DNA of 64,000 nt from Hyaloperonospora brassicae. Taxonomy: Eukaryota; Oomycota; Peronosporomycetes; Peronosporales; Peronosporaceae. The stretch covers positions 62,001 through 126,000 of the forward strand of contig CANTFL010000183.1 of NCBI GenBank assembly GCA_947650285.1. Reading direction: 5' to 3'. Below, in pieces: positions 22,401-34,218 of this stretch (position 1 is its first letter; every line of letters begins with the position of its first letter). The notes beneath the pieces are model-generated. The model did no database searches, was not told the origin of the DNA, and saw only the letters and a list, made by a program, of their open reading frames with translations. A program made the position numbers and the translations under genes.

Positions 22401-25400
22401 CAAGGTCCTCGATACTGATCTTCAGGTCAGCAGGATTGGGCAAAAGATCTTCGTACAAAGGCCTTCCGTCGGCATTTTTTTTCTTTTTCTTGCCTGCATT
22501 CGTTGCTGTGCAAAATATGCGGACCTGCTCGAGAAAGAGGTCTTTACAGTCCACTCGTAACGAAATACCACCACCTCCGTTGACAGGCCTGCCAGAAGTT
22601 GAGCTATCAGCTGCTTCATCATGCACAACCCGCTTACTTCTTTCCGAACCTTCCCCCTCATAGTGCACAACGCTGGATGGAAAGTGAAGTAGTCGCAGCA
22701 CATCTGCGGTGACCTTAACATGGGGAGCATCTTCTAAGCTCAAGGGAAGTACCAGCGTGGGTTTCAGAACGCTCAAATCGAGCACAACACTAGCCTCATC
22801 TTCGCGAAGTATCAGTTGCGTGGCGCTCACCAGCGTTTGACTCACCATTGCACCCATGACTCCTTCGAACACAAAGTCCACAAGTTCTAAAACTTGCTGG
22901 TGATAGTATACACCACGGATTGGTTGAAATGCCAGCCGCAAAGCGCTCTTGTCGCTTGCCAACGGGTCACTGACGAACTCGAACGTCAACAACGGTTCCA
23001 GTTCTATCCCCGAGTTGCTACAGCGACTGGCTTCACGGGCATCCAGACCAAGTAAAGTCGAGTACAACGGGTGCTTCGATGTGGTCAAATCGGTGCCCAC
23101 AAAGTTTCCCACGTGGCCCGTAACCTCGAACGTGTCGTCAGATGATATCTTTTTGCCATCTACACTGTAGCTGGTATAGCTAACATCTGCATTGCTCAGA
23201 TCCAAGCGCGCTAGCTGCCGGTCGAGCTGGTCTTTGTTCAACGTCAGACTGAACCGAACTAGCGATGCACGCACCACAACAACAGGTTGTCCTCGAGACC
23301 GCAAACTGGACAGCGTGGCAACTCTTTCCTTCGTCTCACCGTGTCCGGTCCGACCAGTCGTCTCTAATAAATATGCCCTGTAAAACGATGATGTCGATCT
23401 TTCTCGTGGTAGCGTTGAATCGTTGGGCGATCGAAACACAGATGCATAGCCGGAAAGAATGCGATAAAACAATGCCACAGACGAAGGATTCCACTGTAAA
23501 TGTAGCACATTCACCTGCACATTGGCTTCCAGCTTCGCATGCCCCCCTCCCCTATTCTGCTCCTTCTTCGCTGCAGAGTCCGCAGAAAATGCAGCAACGT
23601 CGATCGCAATCAGATAAGGGCTCTCGCTCTCATTTTCGCCCGTAGAAATCAACCTGTAAAATCGCGAATCAGAATCGTAGAGCTTGTCTTCCATGTCAAG
23701 CGTCTTGAGTCGTGCGTGGAACAGCTGATGAGCCGAGTACGCTTCGACGGCAAACGAAGTACACGACGCACGCAAGACGAATGCATCCTTCGCAGCGGAC
23801 TCGCGCAAGTTTACCTCCACACATCCAAGCGAAAGTTGCATCTCAAGTAAGAACTTCTCATCTGTGGTAGTGGTAACACCAATCATGTTGTCGGGGCGTT
23901 CGTCGATGGTGTTATTAAACCCGGCCGTATCATCCTCGGTACTGGCAAGCTCTTCCTCTACGAAATATGACAAGCGGCTATCGTTGTCGCGAGTGCTAGC
24001 ACTGGCTTGGATGATGGACGAATGGATCTGTCCCAGTGCCACGAGCTGCTTTTCAGTTAGCAATAACGTTATCGTATCAATGGCAGCGTAGACGCCAACT
24101 TGTGGCAGTGGCTTAGCTGCGACATCATTCTTTTTCCCCCGCGACGGAAGTCTTAGGCGTGAAGATGATGCTTGTGTTTGCAGCGAAAATACAATTGATA
24201 GCTCTTCCACTATTTCGGTAAAAGCACGTAACTCGTCGTCCGTCCATTCCACTAATTGATCCTGGCAACCGAGCAGTACGCAAATCTTCGTCATCTCCAG
24301 CCGCCAGTGCAAGCGATGCGGATCATCAGCAGCAGTACCAATGGCGGTGGCCGGAAACTTCTTGATTGGTGTTACCTTCTCTTCGTTGCAAAAGCTCAGC
24401 ATGCCAAGATCGACGACAAGAACGGCGCCAGTCGTGTCGGTAACATTCTCCGGTAGTATGAGCACAGGCGCGTTCATGTTCACCTGGATGTCGTACGCAG
24501 TGCGGCCTTCTGCCTTTTCCAGTAAGCGCATCAACTCCGCTTCTTCGGCTTCCTTTTGTGCGGTATGGTCAATTGACTCCAAGATCGCCGTTCCATCGAT
24601 CGGATCATCAGCAAACATCCAGTCTGCTACGGAAGATGTTGCAAACTGCCAAACTCTTTCAAGCTGCTTATCGGATACTAAGCTAACGAAGAATGCGTGC
24701 AGGAATATTACGAATGCTGGATCAACCATCACACGAATAGGCTCCGATCTCGCACGTACGTTTACCGTGGCTTGTACATCATTATCGCTCCATGCTTGGT
24801 ACTTTTGCACCATTGCTCGCCGACTAATATCGATACTGATGCAAGCGGTACTCTCCTCGACCCGAGATGGTGGCAAGGCTGACGGGCTGCAGAATGAGTG
24901 AAACCGAGAATCGCTTGCTAGCCCGTTCAGAATGTCAAAGTGCTGAACGCGTAACCTGGCATCCCACTCATTTTCCGGCTGAATGTTTACAGCAAGTGAC
25001 CCACGAAATGTACCAATGACAAATGGATCCTCGTGAATATTGGACTGATAAAGACCCATCGAGCCATTAACAAGCTGTACCAGGACAGACACCAGATTGC
25101 ACCCCGTCGGCACTTCGTGCGAGCTGCTGGCCTTTACTACAGCATCGTTGTAGGCCTCACGCAAATTCTCACGTCCTTCTGCAGACAGCACTTGCCCCTC
25201 TTCCTCATCTTCGTCTTGCCCATCAGCAGCAACACTATCTCCACCGAAAAAATACGAGTACCAGGAGCCACCACCACTTTGGACATCTTGGGGCTTGGAT
25301 TGTGCCTTTGCCGAAGCCTCTGCTTCTTCTCGTGTACGCTCTTCGGCATCTTCGACGACGTCGCGCAAGTGCAAAACTACATCGACCGGGTAGATCTCTT

Positions 25401-26950
25401 CGTACCGCTGTTTCAACTTGCCTTGTCTCGTCGAAGGATCCAAAGGATGTCCACTGCGCAATTCCGCGCGAAAACATTCCATGTACAACTGCAGCTCAAG
25501 CAGTGCCTTATGCACAGAAGACCATCGCAGTTTGCGGCAATGAGGCCGTCGCTGTTGACACCCGAGATGCGCATTAGCATCCGTAGACTGAACCCGAAGT
25601 TTCGACTTGCGTTGCTCGAGCACCTGGCGAGCAGCATAGTCCCACCACTCACGAGGGCGCGCTTCGGGTGTATGCAATGGCCGCCCCCTCGCCAGTGCAA
25701 AGTGTGCTTCGACTGCACGCCGACCTAAAAATGCACGCTGCAAGAACAGCACATCCTCATACTGCTCACGTGTCAAACCTCCCTGTAGCAAGCCCACTTC
25801 CGCTTCTATCGTGTACTTCGCTACTGCCAAGTAGTCCGCACTTTCGTTTTTCGTAAGCTGTACCATCAATGAGCACGGACGCAGCACCCATCGCCTTGAC
25901 CTGTCAATATGTACATTACTCTCTTCACTGAGCGCGTCTACCATTTTTTGCATCGTTTTCGGGGCATTTTGGTCAGTCTCAAGTCTCGCGCTCTTGTCTG
26001 TAGCATCCAGTCGGTCCCAGTACATTCCAAACCGCGTGACTTCTGCCTTTTTATACGTAAAAGCGCTGCTCACGGATGCTTGATCCACAAACGCCTCTCG
26101 TCCCTCTTCGTCCGTCGTGAAATAGCGAAAGCGCGCGAGCATGAGGCCGCACGCAAACGGAGCGTCGGGATTAGCCACAGCGTCCTCGTACCTCAAGTGC
26201 ACACCCACCAGCGTCACCTGCAGATTGTCGACAATTCGAGCCGTCAGTCTCGATGCGAACGTGCTCTCATCTTCTGTTTTCTGATGCGACGACTGCTGAG
26301 CTGGGGCCATGCGCGCGGCAAATCGGTCATGCTGTCGCAAAAGCTCACGTCTCTCGAGCTGATTCTTCTTGGCCTGCAGCATTTCTGCTGCTGTCGCTCG
26401 CTCCGTGTTAGGTATGACAAGAGCCGTCACTCCTTCGAGAGTGATGGTCACACTGGCGCTTCCCAGATGGTTCCACGGGACACGCACGAGTACCCGTGCT
26501 ACGCTGCCACTGGCTACAGTCACCGGAAGCTGCAGCTCAGCCAGTGCGTGCGGCTTGAGCGTCAGGTCACGCAGCTCCAGCTCCCCGCTCCAGAGACCCA
26601 CAACGAGCGATTCACTGCGGAGGCCATCGACGTATTTGCCCAATTGCGCTTCGAGGATCTGGCGATATGGGTATAGTGAGATTGAGAAAGAGAGAGAGAG
26701 AGAAACAGACAGGAAGAGAGAGAGAGGCATACACACACAGATAGACAGACAGATAGACAGTCAAGTCAGAGAGAGAAACAGACAGGAAGAGAGAGAGAGA
26801 GAGAGAGGCACACACACACACACAGATAGACAGACAGATAGACAGTCAAGTCAGAGAGAGAGAGAGGGTGTACACGGATGAGGATGAGCAACAGAAGCGG
26901 TGGGTTGCGGTAAGAGTGAGACGTACGGACGTGATGATAGCCTTAGCCAT
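16414..26950 (-). CDS. VPS13-like bridge lipid-transfer protein with a C-terminal PDZ-like domain
   Basis: VPS13 proteins are rod-shaped channels that move phospholipids between organelle membranes at contact sites. A 10.2-kb exon (16414-26658) opens with ILEAQLGKYVDGL and GLWSGELELRDL, the chorein N-terminus. The missing start is supplied by an exon at 26927-26950 (MAKAIITS, then a GTACGT donor) joined to the CAG acceptor at 26659, giving about 3,422 aa, typical for the family. In order: chorein-N (about 1-110), extended beta-groove region, VAB/SHR-BD adaptor region (about 2360-2560, including DIWVINRTGLELVYG), VPS13 C-terminal region (about 2980-3110), a beta-rich segment, then a PDZ-like fold near 3330-3410 (GLVAEQSG, GDCVVAVNGM). 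The PDZ-like end is unusual. Reading without splicing gives a low-complexity Ser/Leu leader, which is intronic repeat. Confidence 0.9.
26659..26926 (-). repeat. VPS13 intron 1 with duplicated GA/CA/GATA minisatellite
   Basis: This 268-nt intron has a GTACGT donor and a CGCCAG acceptor. About 180 bp (roughly 26687-26866) are simple sequence: GA-rich, ACAGACAGG, GA-rich, CACA and GATAGACAGACA blocks in a fixed order, repeated twice as a unit of about 75-95 bp. The first unit has a slightly shorter GA run than the second. Confidence 0.75.
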
Positions 26951-28174
26951 AATGCGGTCGGCCGACCGGGCGGTCGAGGCTGGGGCAGTTCTTTTCGTTT
27001 CAAGGTGGAAACTTGGAGCTGACCTGGATCAGTATCGTACTGGATATCGGTACGGTAAGTAGAAATTGATTGCCAATCTCGTTTTCGATTTCTATCCCTA
27101 TTGATGTCGAACGTATATTTAGCCAGGTCGAGCTCCTAATCTTGTGTGCAACACGAAAGTACACGGCATTTGCACATTCAGTAATATGACACATTCTAGA
27201 GGTAAATTTAGGCAGGTCCCAAATCTACACACGTCTACCCTTCTAATGACGATGATAAACTCGATGTCGAGCGACTCTCGTGCACATCAGCCTAGGCATC
27301 TGTGATTACGGTACGTGTAAGAATTCGCGTGTGTGCCAGAACGAGGTCTTGCCACTGGATAAATGAGTCGTTTCGGATCAAAGTCCAACATCAATTTGTC
27401 AATAAGAAGCTGTACATCTTTTTCGATTGATGCAGGACGTCGTACATATCAGAGCATCGTAAGAGCGATGGACTCTATCTTTCAATGGACCTTAAGATGG
27501 GAATATATAAAAAGCACACCAAAAAAATTACGAAAACGATGAGGACTTTCAGTTGGGAAAAACATACTGCACAACTCACGAAGACTATCCGATCGACTAT
27601 GCACATAGGAGAGCACATCGATGCATGATCACGATTCAGACAATGTTAATGGAAGTTTCGTAGCGGAAGTTTTGTAGCAAATTACAAAAAAGAGCATTTC
27701 TTGCGACTTGGAAGGTGCTGAATCAACCTTGTGTCTATATCGATCGCATAGGATCACAACATAGTGTCGGTTGACACGCCGGTGCTCTGCCACCGGACGC
27801 ATAAGCTCGATGATGCAGATACTAGGATCTGATGTCCTTGTAGGCAGCAAGGCATATGTAGATTTATTAATCCGACTTGCGATTCTTGTTGCAGGTCATC
27901 TCTCTTCGTGGTGCATTTTTAATTTTTCTTTCCAATATGGTGGAAAATAGGTACGTTTTAAACACAAGCGGTATGAACAATAGAATGGATGAAAAAGGTC
28001 ACCAAAGGGCAGATCACAATATATGTAAATAGGGCATCACCTACAGTGCCGTCCTGTCATGTTCATTGGGCTGTATCGATCTGGCCTTAAATGATGTATG
28101 TTTTGTAAAAGTCACCGAGTACCTCTTATAATTAACACTTTTAAAAATGTGCGTTTCTAACGACATTACCATAA
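26951..28174. other. AT-rich intergenic region upstream of VPS13
   Basis: This marks the switch from GC-rich genes to AT-rich sequence. The first 100-200 bp should hold the VPS13 promoter. No gene recognised. Confidence 0.45.
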
Positions 28175-28176
28175 TA

Positions 28177-28199
28177 CAGTCACCTCTCTCTATGAGAGA
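28177..28199 (+). repeat. Left TIR of the pogo-like element
   Basis: Starts CAGTCACCTCTCTCTATGAG; preceded by TA. Confidence 0.85.
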
Positions 28200-28672
28200 T
28201 TCTCAATAAGAGACACCCTCTATATAAGGGTCACAGTGTCGCCGAACATTTTCGAACTATGTAGGAATTTGTATACCATTCTCTTTATAAACGAGTAAGA
28301 TATAAGACACGAAAAAAACTCGCCCATTTGAGGTGAAAGCTCTCTTCATATGACTCACTACCCCTACTTCTGGTTCTAGAATATATACGTGGTATATGGT
28401 GTGACAGTTGTTCTAGCCGAAGATTTGCCTTAAAATTATTCAGCAACGTCATAGAACCACAGACGTGACCTAGGAAAAGACATAGAGCATGTCATTTTGG
28501 CGAGCTTATGAGGCCGATATTATTGATGACGTCATGACGACAGATACAGAAGACGAAATTTAATACCTTCGTAAGGCAATAGAAAGGTAGAAATAAGATT
28601 TAATTTTCGTATATACTCGACTACACCACTGATACAACACGTCCACCCAAGAACATCAAGCCTGTACGACCA

Positions 28673-30254
28673 ATGAGTTCAACAAAGCGAGTATCCCTCT
28701 CTTTAGAGCAGAAGTACGAGGTCTTTCAACACTGCAAAGAACGTCCAAACATCCGCTTTTACGAAGTGCAGGCTTATGTGAGCATTCAGTTCCAGCACAG
28801 CATTAGTAAATCAGCGGCGCATCGGCTCATGGCCATGAAAGAAATCTACTTTAAGGGCTTTAACCCTAATGTAGAAAAGAAACGACGTGTAAAGAATCCT
28901 GAGTTCGAGAAGGAGCTGCTAAAATTCGTTCTCGAGCACGAAAGTGACGGGTCATCTGAAGATCTGGTCCAGGAGAAACCATACCGACTGCGAGTGAGCC
29001 ATGATATCGAAGACCATGATCTCAAGCTTTCCAAAGGCTGGCTCCAAAGCTTCAAGAAGCGGAACAACATCAAAAGCCGCGCGTTGACAGGCGATGGCGG
29101 GAGCTTATGTATCGAGGATGTGCAAGCAGCAAAGTCTCAGATCCGATCTCTGATTGGACAATATTCTCCGAGTGATGTGTTTAATTTTGATGAGACAGCA
29201 TTATTTTACGACTTGCCACCGAACAAACCCTATCCACGGTTCGAAACCACGGTAAGAAGAGCATAGAGTCATGCGTAACAATTGCTCTGTTCTGCAACGC
29301 AAGTGGCTCTGAAAAGCTGGAGCCCATGATCATCGGGAAGTTCAAAAAGCCAAGGTGCTTTAAGGGTGTGGAGATCGAGAAGCGTAGCATCGTATACGCT
29401 GCAAACTCGAACGCATGAATGACTGTACTTATCTTTGAAAAGTGGCTGCATCGATTTAATCTTCGAATGCATGGTAGCAAAGTCCTGCTACTTCTCGATA
29501 ATGATTCCAGTCACAAGGTCCGACGAGAACTCGATAACGTCAATTTGTTCTTTTTTCCGCCTAGCATGACTTCCACTATCCAGCCGCTCGATGCAGGTAC
29601 GCATTAATCTCATAATTTATATATGTGTGTCTTAAATCTACATTAATCTCCTCCCCTGCATATATGTTATATAAGTATCATCCGGTCGTTTCAAGCTCGC
29701 TACAAGAAACTTCGTATGCGATAGCGCATGAATCGGATCGAATCAAACATGGAACGCAGACTTAATGTCCTAGAAGCCATTGAGTTTGCAGGTGAGAGCT
29801 GGAACATTATTGGCGGGGAGATCATTCGAAGTTGCTGGATCAAGAGTGGGATCATCGAAGCGCCACAATTTGCGGATTTGCGTGCGCAAAACGACTATCG
29901 ACAGTCGAGCCTTGCCTTTCAACAAGACTACTTCGGTCTAGGTAATATGTTTCAAAATCTTGGTGTAACCGTTATCGTGGATGATTATGTCGAAATCGAG
30001 GACTACGAGCAGATTCACGAAGAACAAGAAGCTGTAGCAGAAGTGGAGCCCGCGGGAGTCAAAAGCGAAGAATATCAAGCACCTGTCAGTGCAAAGAAGC
30101 ACTAACGTGCTGCCTGCTTTTGCGTTCGTACTTCATACGCTCAGATGAGGACACGCGAATCATACAGTCAGATCTGGATAAGATTTTGTCGGTTATTCGC
30201 AAGAACCGGCACGCTAGGGCGAAACAGCTCTACATGAGAGACTTCATATCGTAG
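28673..30254 (+). pseudogene. pogo/Tigger-type DDE transposase, degraded
   Basis: The first 197 codons carry an N-terminal psq-type HTH (SLEQKYEVFQHCKE), a CENP-B-type second HTH (LSKGWLQSFKKRNNI) and the first catalytic Asp (FNFDETALFYDLPPN). A frameshift near 29245 moves the frame, after which the second catalytic site (LLLLDNDSSHK) and the third (TSTIQPLDAG) follow. A TGA at 29416-29418 sits where the family usually has Trp before MT. Further damage is a break after LDAG at a GTACGC/AAG intron-like stretch (29597-29675) whose removal leaves the frame one base off, and a TAG near 29720. A likely 56-nt intron (30089-30144) joins a last exon with LDKILSVIRKNRHARAK ending at 30254. Inactive, but recognisable throughout. 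Confidence 0.85.
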
Positions 30255-30382
30255 AAAAACGTTACATTTTATTATAATCGGCGGGGCATTCTTTACTCAA
30301 AATATCATGCAACTTCTTCCTTTCAGATTCTCTATAAGAGACTTTTTTATAAGACACGCTGTAAAAATTGGGCAAAAAGTTG

Positions 30383-30405
30383 TCTCTTATAGAGAGGGGT
30401 GAGTG
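30383..30405 (-). repeat. Right TIR of the pogo-like element
   Basis: The reverse complement starts CACTCACCCCTCTCTATAAG; followed by TA at 30406-30407. Confidence 0.85.
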
Positions 30406-30407
30406 TA

Positions 30408-32573
30408 TACAGATCATTGACGGTCGACCGCATGGTGGTGGTAGATGAAGTCTGATCTGATGAGCCTCCGATATGGACGCAGAGTTCAAAGTGAGCATTC
30501 GATGATGCTGCGTAGAATATGGACAGGTAAATCTTCGTAACATCGCGTGTAGCAAGGAGACGCGAAAGATAATGGAAGACGACCCCTCCACGCACCTCGG
30601 TACGCAAGACGGCGACTACCTGATCAAGATATCAAGATGGTGTATCATCTTGGCGATGGATGTAACGGAGATGCGCAGCATTGGACATATAAAGCTTAAG
30701 TACATGCTGATTCAGAGAATGAGATTGACGCTGATTAAAAATGCTGGCGTGGTGCTGAATTTAAAGCTGGTGGAGGGAGACACAAGCACGAAGCATGTAC
30801 TAATTTCTTTGATCCTTCAGCATCAATAGCTAGTAAAGCATTTGAAGTGATGGTGGTCGGTTGCACGGTATGCGCCTATGTCACTGACTTGCCAATCACA
30901 GAAAACTAGGCGCGGCTGAAGAAATCCCAAAGCTTGGCCTCTGAGTCGAGATTGAAGAAAGGGGCGCCGCCATTGTTAACCGTGGCAGATCATACTTCTC
31001 AAGGGCACTGCATCACTTCCGGTAGTCTGCGTTGCAATGAGTAGAATTGGAAACTATAGGGTAACATGTGAAACGCGGTCCATAATTGGAGATTGTGAAC
31101 GACCGAAAGCAGATTTTTGAATTCTCAGAGTCAGTCATTAACTTTGTGACCACATTTGCATTAGTCGCGTTTGTACTTGCCATAAGGTGAAGATGCCTTC
31201 GTGGTACTGATGCAGCCAAAACAATTGAGCGTAAAACGTGCGGCGGAATGCACAAAGCGAGGTGAAGGCGTTTACCACGAGATATGCCACAGTAGGTGCA
31301 ACCGCTTTGCAGATTCCGAAAAAATAGAATTCGTAGCCGCAGCAAGTACCGTGTCTCAAGCCTAAATTTGCGTCTATTTAGCGTATGATTCCCACAGCCA
31401 AACGCGCTGGCGGAACTAAAAACGTTAATCCAGTCTGCTAAAGAAAGGTTTTAAAGTCGGCAAGTGATAATATTGATCAATCTCGGCAAGAAATCGTCTA
31501 AATAATGAAGACTGTGCATTTTTTCGAGCGAATCCGATCTAAACAGGAAGGACCAATGATCTACGCGAGACTGCGAGAATGTATAGCAGACGCGGGTTGC
31601 ATATAAACGGTGAATCGCATATAAACCACATCAACTTGGGCAATATGTGTATGTATACGATGGCCGTTGGTAGCCGCCAACATGGCTAGTCACAAAGTTG
31701 CCGACCAATAATGTCACGAGAAATGCCACCAAGGTGAGCGTAAACGCTTGTGCACAATAGAACGGTGTCGATAATACGAAATGTTATAAGTTTCCGGAGG
31801 GTGGAGAGCACGGCTGGTTCGCAAAGCGACGGAAAGTGATGTGTACGATTGTTTTGTCGTAAAGAGTCCAGAGGAGGTCACTACTGAGGACATAATTTGT
31901 CGAGTGATGAACACGCGCTGCCGTCAAAATGTAACACAGCCAGCTTCATTATTCGTAATCTGGTTTGGGCTCTAAACGATACGTAACTTGCGCAAAAGTG
32001 GAGTTCTGGCGTCCCGTCAGGATATATTCGTCAATAAGGTACATCATTTTTATTAGCCGTTTCCAGTGACGTGCAGTCAACTTCGTAACTTTAGGAGGTG
32101 GTGTAAAGTACCACTAGACTAAGAGGACAGCCCAAATTGTTATAATCACACGCCCGGCATGAGTACGAGGTTGATACCTCCAAAGCCGTGATTGGTCGAC
32201 GACAAGCAAGTCGATCCGCGCGAATTGTAATGCCAAAAAAGTCTCGTTAAATTTATACATTGCTAACGAGCTTGACATGTAGAAAATATCTTAAGTACTA
32301 GAAGTATGTAGTGACAGTCGGCTATGGTTGATGGCGAGAACCCTGAACTTGGCGCGAATACATAAAGCCCCCGATTCCAAGCAGTATAACTATACTAGCC
32401 AAAGATGCTCCTTTGCAAAAGCTACTGTCGTATCAGTAGAGCGAGGTCATCCGCAAAAAAATTACTTTTCAGTATAATGACTAGAGAGGTAGAAGGTTTA
32501 TAGTCCAGACGAAAACGCTGTAAAATTGCACAGCGAATCGATGCATAAGAGAAATATGTGACAAGATGGGAGT
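30408..32573. other. AT-rich decayed region, no gene recognised
   Basis: Only short frames. A minus-strand frame of about 70 codons near 31140-31360 is Phe/Tyr/Cys-rich and unrelated to anything I know. Probably old repeat debris. Confidence 0.4.
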
Positions 32574-33106
32574 TGTAACGGGGTTACACGTCGACTGGTA
32601 GTCGACAGTAGGTGTGGTGCAAACAAGGGATGGGATCCCCTTTAAGGTAATATCAGAACACAAGTATCAATTGTTGAAGACTGATGTCTCTCAACCATTG
32701 ATTACGAGACCTTTTAATGGGTTTATTTAGGACATAAGTGAGTAGGTTATTTACTTTGTTCTACGGTGTTCCTTCAGGTTAAAAGAAGAAGTAAAATTCA
32801 GTTCCCATTTTGATCCGATAGACACGTGCCTCTTTGAGGCGTCTTGTGATCGTTGAGGAGATAACAACGCCTTGTTAAGGCAGCTACTCCTTGTGCACTT
32901 AGTGCGTTTGATTCTTTGAATCGTTTGGTACCCCTGGAACAGGGACCGTAAGCTCTTTGAGCTTGTTGACTTTATTGGTCGGGTTCTTTGAACCAACCCT
33001 TAGCTCTCTAAGCTGTTGACTCTTTGAGTCGGGTTCGTAGAACCAAAGTTTCTCGTCGAGCGTTAAAGTCTTCATCTGACTTAAGGAGCTGTGTTGCTCC
33101 GCTACA
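32574..33106 (+). repeat. 5' LTR of element A (533 bp)
   Basis: Starts TGTAACGGGGTTACACG and ends CTCCGCTACA. Pairs with 39768-40299. It contains a series of short near-repeats around CTCTTTGAGC and GTTGACTCTTTG. Confidence 0.88.
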
Positions 33107-33108
33107 CT

Positions 33109-33121
33109 TGGTAGAATTGTA
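33109..33121 (+). promoter_or_regulatory. Candidate primer-binding site of element A
   Basis: TGGTAGAATTGTA starts two bases after the 5' LTR, with the TGG expected for pairing to a tRNA 3' CCA. The tRNA was not identified. Elements B and C have TCG in place of TGG here, which weakens the call. Confidence 0.35.
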
Positions 33122-33163
33122 GTCAATCTACGCCGGAGTCGTTACGACTGATCCTCTGTGAGG

Positions 33164-34198
33164 ATGGAGCAATCCACACCCCTCTCTGAGTCCCAAAAGG
33201 ACGCGCTTGATACGCTGAACGCGGCCATAGGCCCAGATTATGTGGAGTTTCTAGCTGCACAAGGTTCCGATGTAATCAATGCACGAGTCGAGGCCTACAT
33301 GCAGTATGAAACGGCCCTGTTAGGGCAGGTTCAAAACCAAGTAGCGTCGGCTATGCCAACACGCTACGTGGCGATGCCAAATGAAGAGGCTAAGCCTCTT
33401 CACCTTAGGGTGGACGTTAAACATTACTCCGGAAAGGAGGGGGAAAACCTGATTCTCTGGATCTGTGAGATTGAGATGGCCATGAGCTCTGGACTTATCT
33501 CACTTGAGTTTCAGCGGGTCTTGCTGGCCATCTCCAAGCTCGATGGAAGAGCTAGAGAGTGGGCTCTGACGTGTAGCACGTTGGTCGACTTGGCGTATCC
33601 CACATGGTATTCGCTCAAGTTAGACCTATTGCGAGTTTTCTCGCCGCCTAACCAGGCCTATCGCGTGCGCTTACGCTTCTTGTCTACCAGTTAGGGTAAG
33701 AATGAGTTAACGGACTATGTCCAGGAGTTGAGAACTCTTATGGCTGCCATGCAGTCCGACCCTCTCCCTGAGACCGTCTACGTGACAGTCTTTATGGAAG
33801 GTCTTCGCACTGGCATTGCCAGGACCGAGGTCTTTCGAGTCCATCCCTCGACTTTTGAGGAGGCTGTGAGTATCGCTCAGAATGCTGAGCATAACTTCAA
33901 GTCAGCAAGACTTGGTTGGAATGGGTACAACCCAAGCTATGCGAGGGCAACCTCAGCAAATAGCTCAGCTTACTGTAAGCCAGAACCGATGGTTCTCAGC
34001 CATGCTGAAGATGAAGGTAAAGCGGAGCTTCATGTTGCAGAGCAACGACAGGAAGTGAGACGCTGTTATATGTGCGGAAGCACTAAACAATTGCGTCCCA
34101 CTTGTCCTTTGCGTAAGCAACAACCGACTCGTATGGGTCGGAACCCCAGCCCCAATCAGAAACCTGGTATGACACGGGGAAACGTCGACACCCAGTAG
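33164..34198 (+). pseudogene. gag of element A (one in-frame TAG)
   Basis: Gag forms the virus-like particle core. The frame starts at ATG 33164 and has the Ty3-type gag domain (KHYSGKEGENLILWI, REWALTCSTLVDLAYPTW). It is interrupted by TAG at 33692-33694 after RFLSTS, then continues in frame (ELTDYVQELRTLMAAM) to the nucleocapsid. The zinc knuckle reads CYMCGSTKQLRPTC, with Gln (codon 34088-34090) where CX2CX4HX4C needs His. Translation ends at TAG 34196-34198, just after a slippery heptamer at 34177-34183. Elements B and C share the internal TAG and the Gln. Confidence 0.88.
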
Positions 34199-34218
34199 GT
34201 GCGGGGCGCTCTACTGGG
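34177..34218 (+). promoter_or_regulatory. Predicted -1 ribosomal frameshift signal, gag to pol (element A)
   Basis: In the gag frame the heptamer reads G GGA AAC (34177-34183), a canonical X XXY YYZ slip site. After 7 nt (34184-34190), CCCAGTAG (34191-34198) pairs perfectly with CTACTGGG (34211-34218). The loop can add a GCG/CGC inner stem. The gag TAG lies inside the 5' stem strand. The pol frame is -1 to gag and open from 34117, an 82-nt overlap. Heptamer, spacer and outer stem are the same in the other two elements. Confidence 0.75.

Larger units (their letters stand above)
28177..30405 (+). mobile_element. pogo/Tigger-like DNA transposon (Tc1/mariner superfamily), 2,229 bp
   Basis: The ends are defined by 23-bp terminal inverted repeats (28177-28199 and 30383-30405), 20 of 23 positions matching, with the core CTCTCTAT. 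TA dinucleotides at 28175-28176 and 30406-30407 flank them, the expected target duplication of this superfamily. Subterminal copies of ATAAGAGAC and ATAAGACACG occur at both ends. Inside is one degraded transposase on the + strand. The ends look mobilisable, but the element cannot make its own enzyme. Confidence 0.88.

Noticed and set aside
26659..26736. Ser/Leu-rich leader of the VPS13 frame as a signal peptide
   Set aside because: It is translated CT/GA microsatellite. A good acceptor and an eight-codon upstream exon give the expected chorein start.
33692..33694. Shared gag TAG as a readthrough site
   Set aside because: The same copies also share TGA/TAA stops and frameshifts in pol, so a shared broken ancestor explains it better. 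Not fully excluded.
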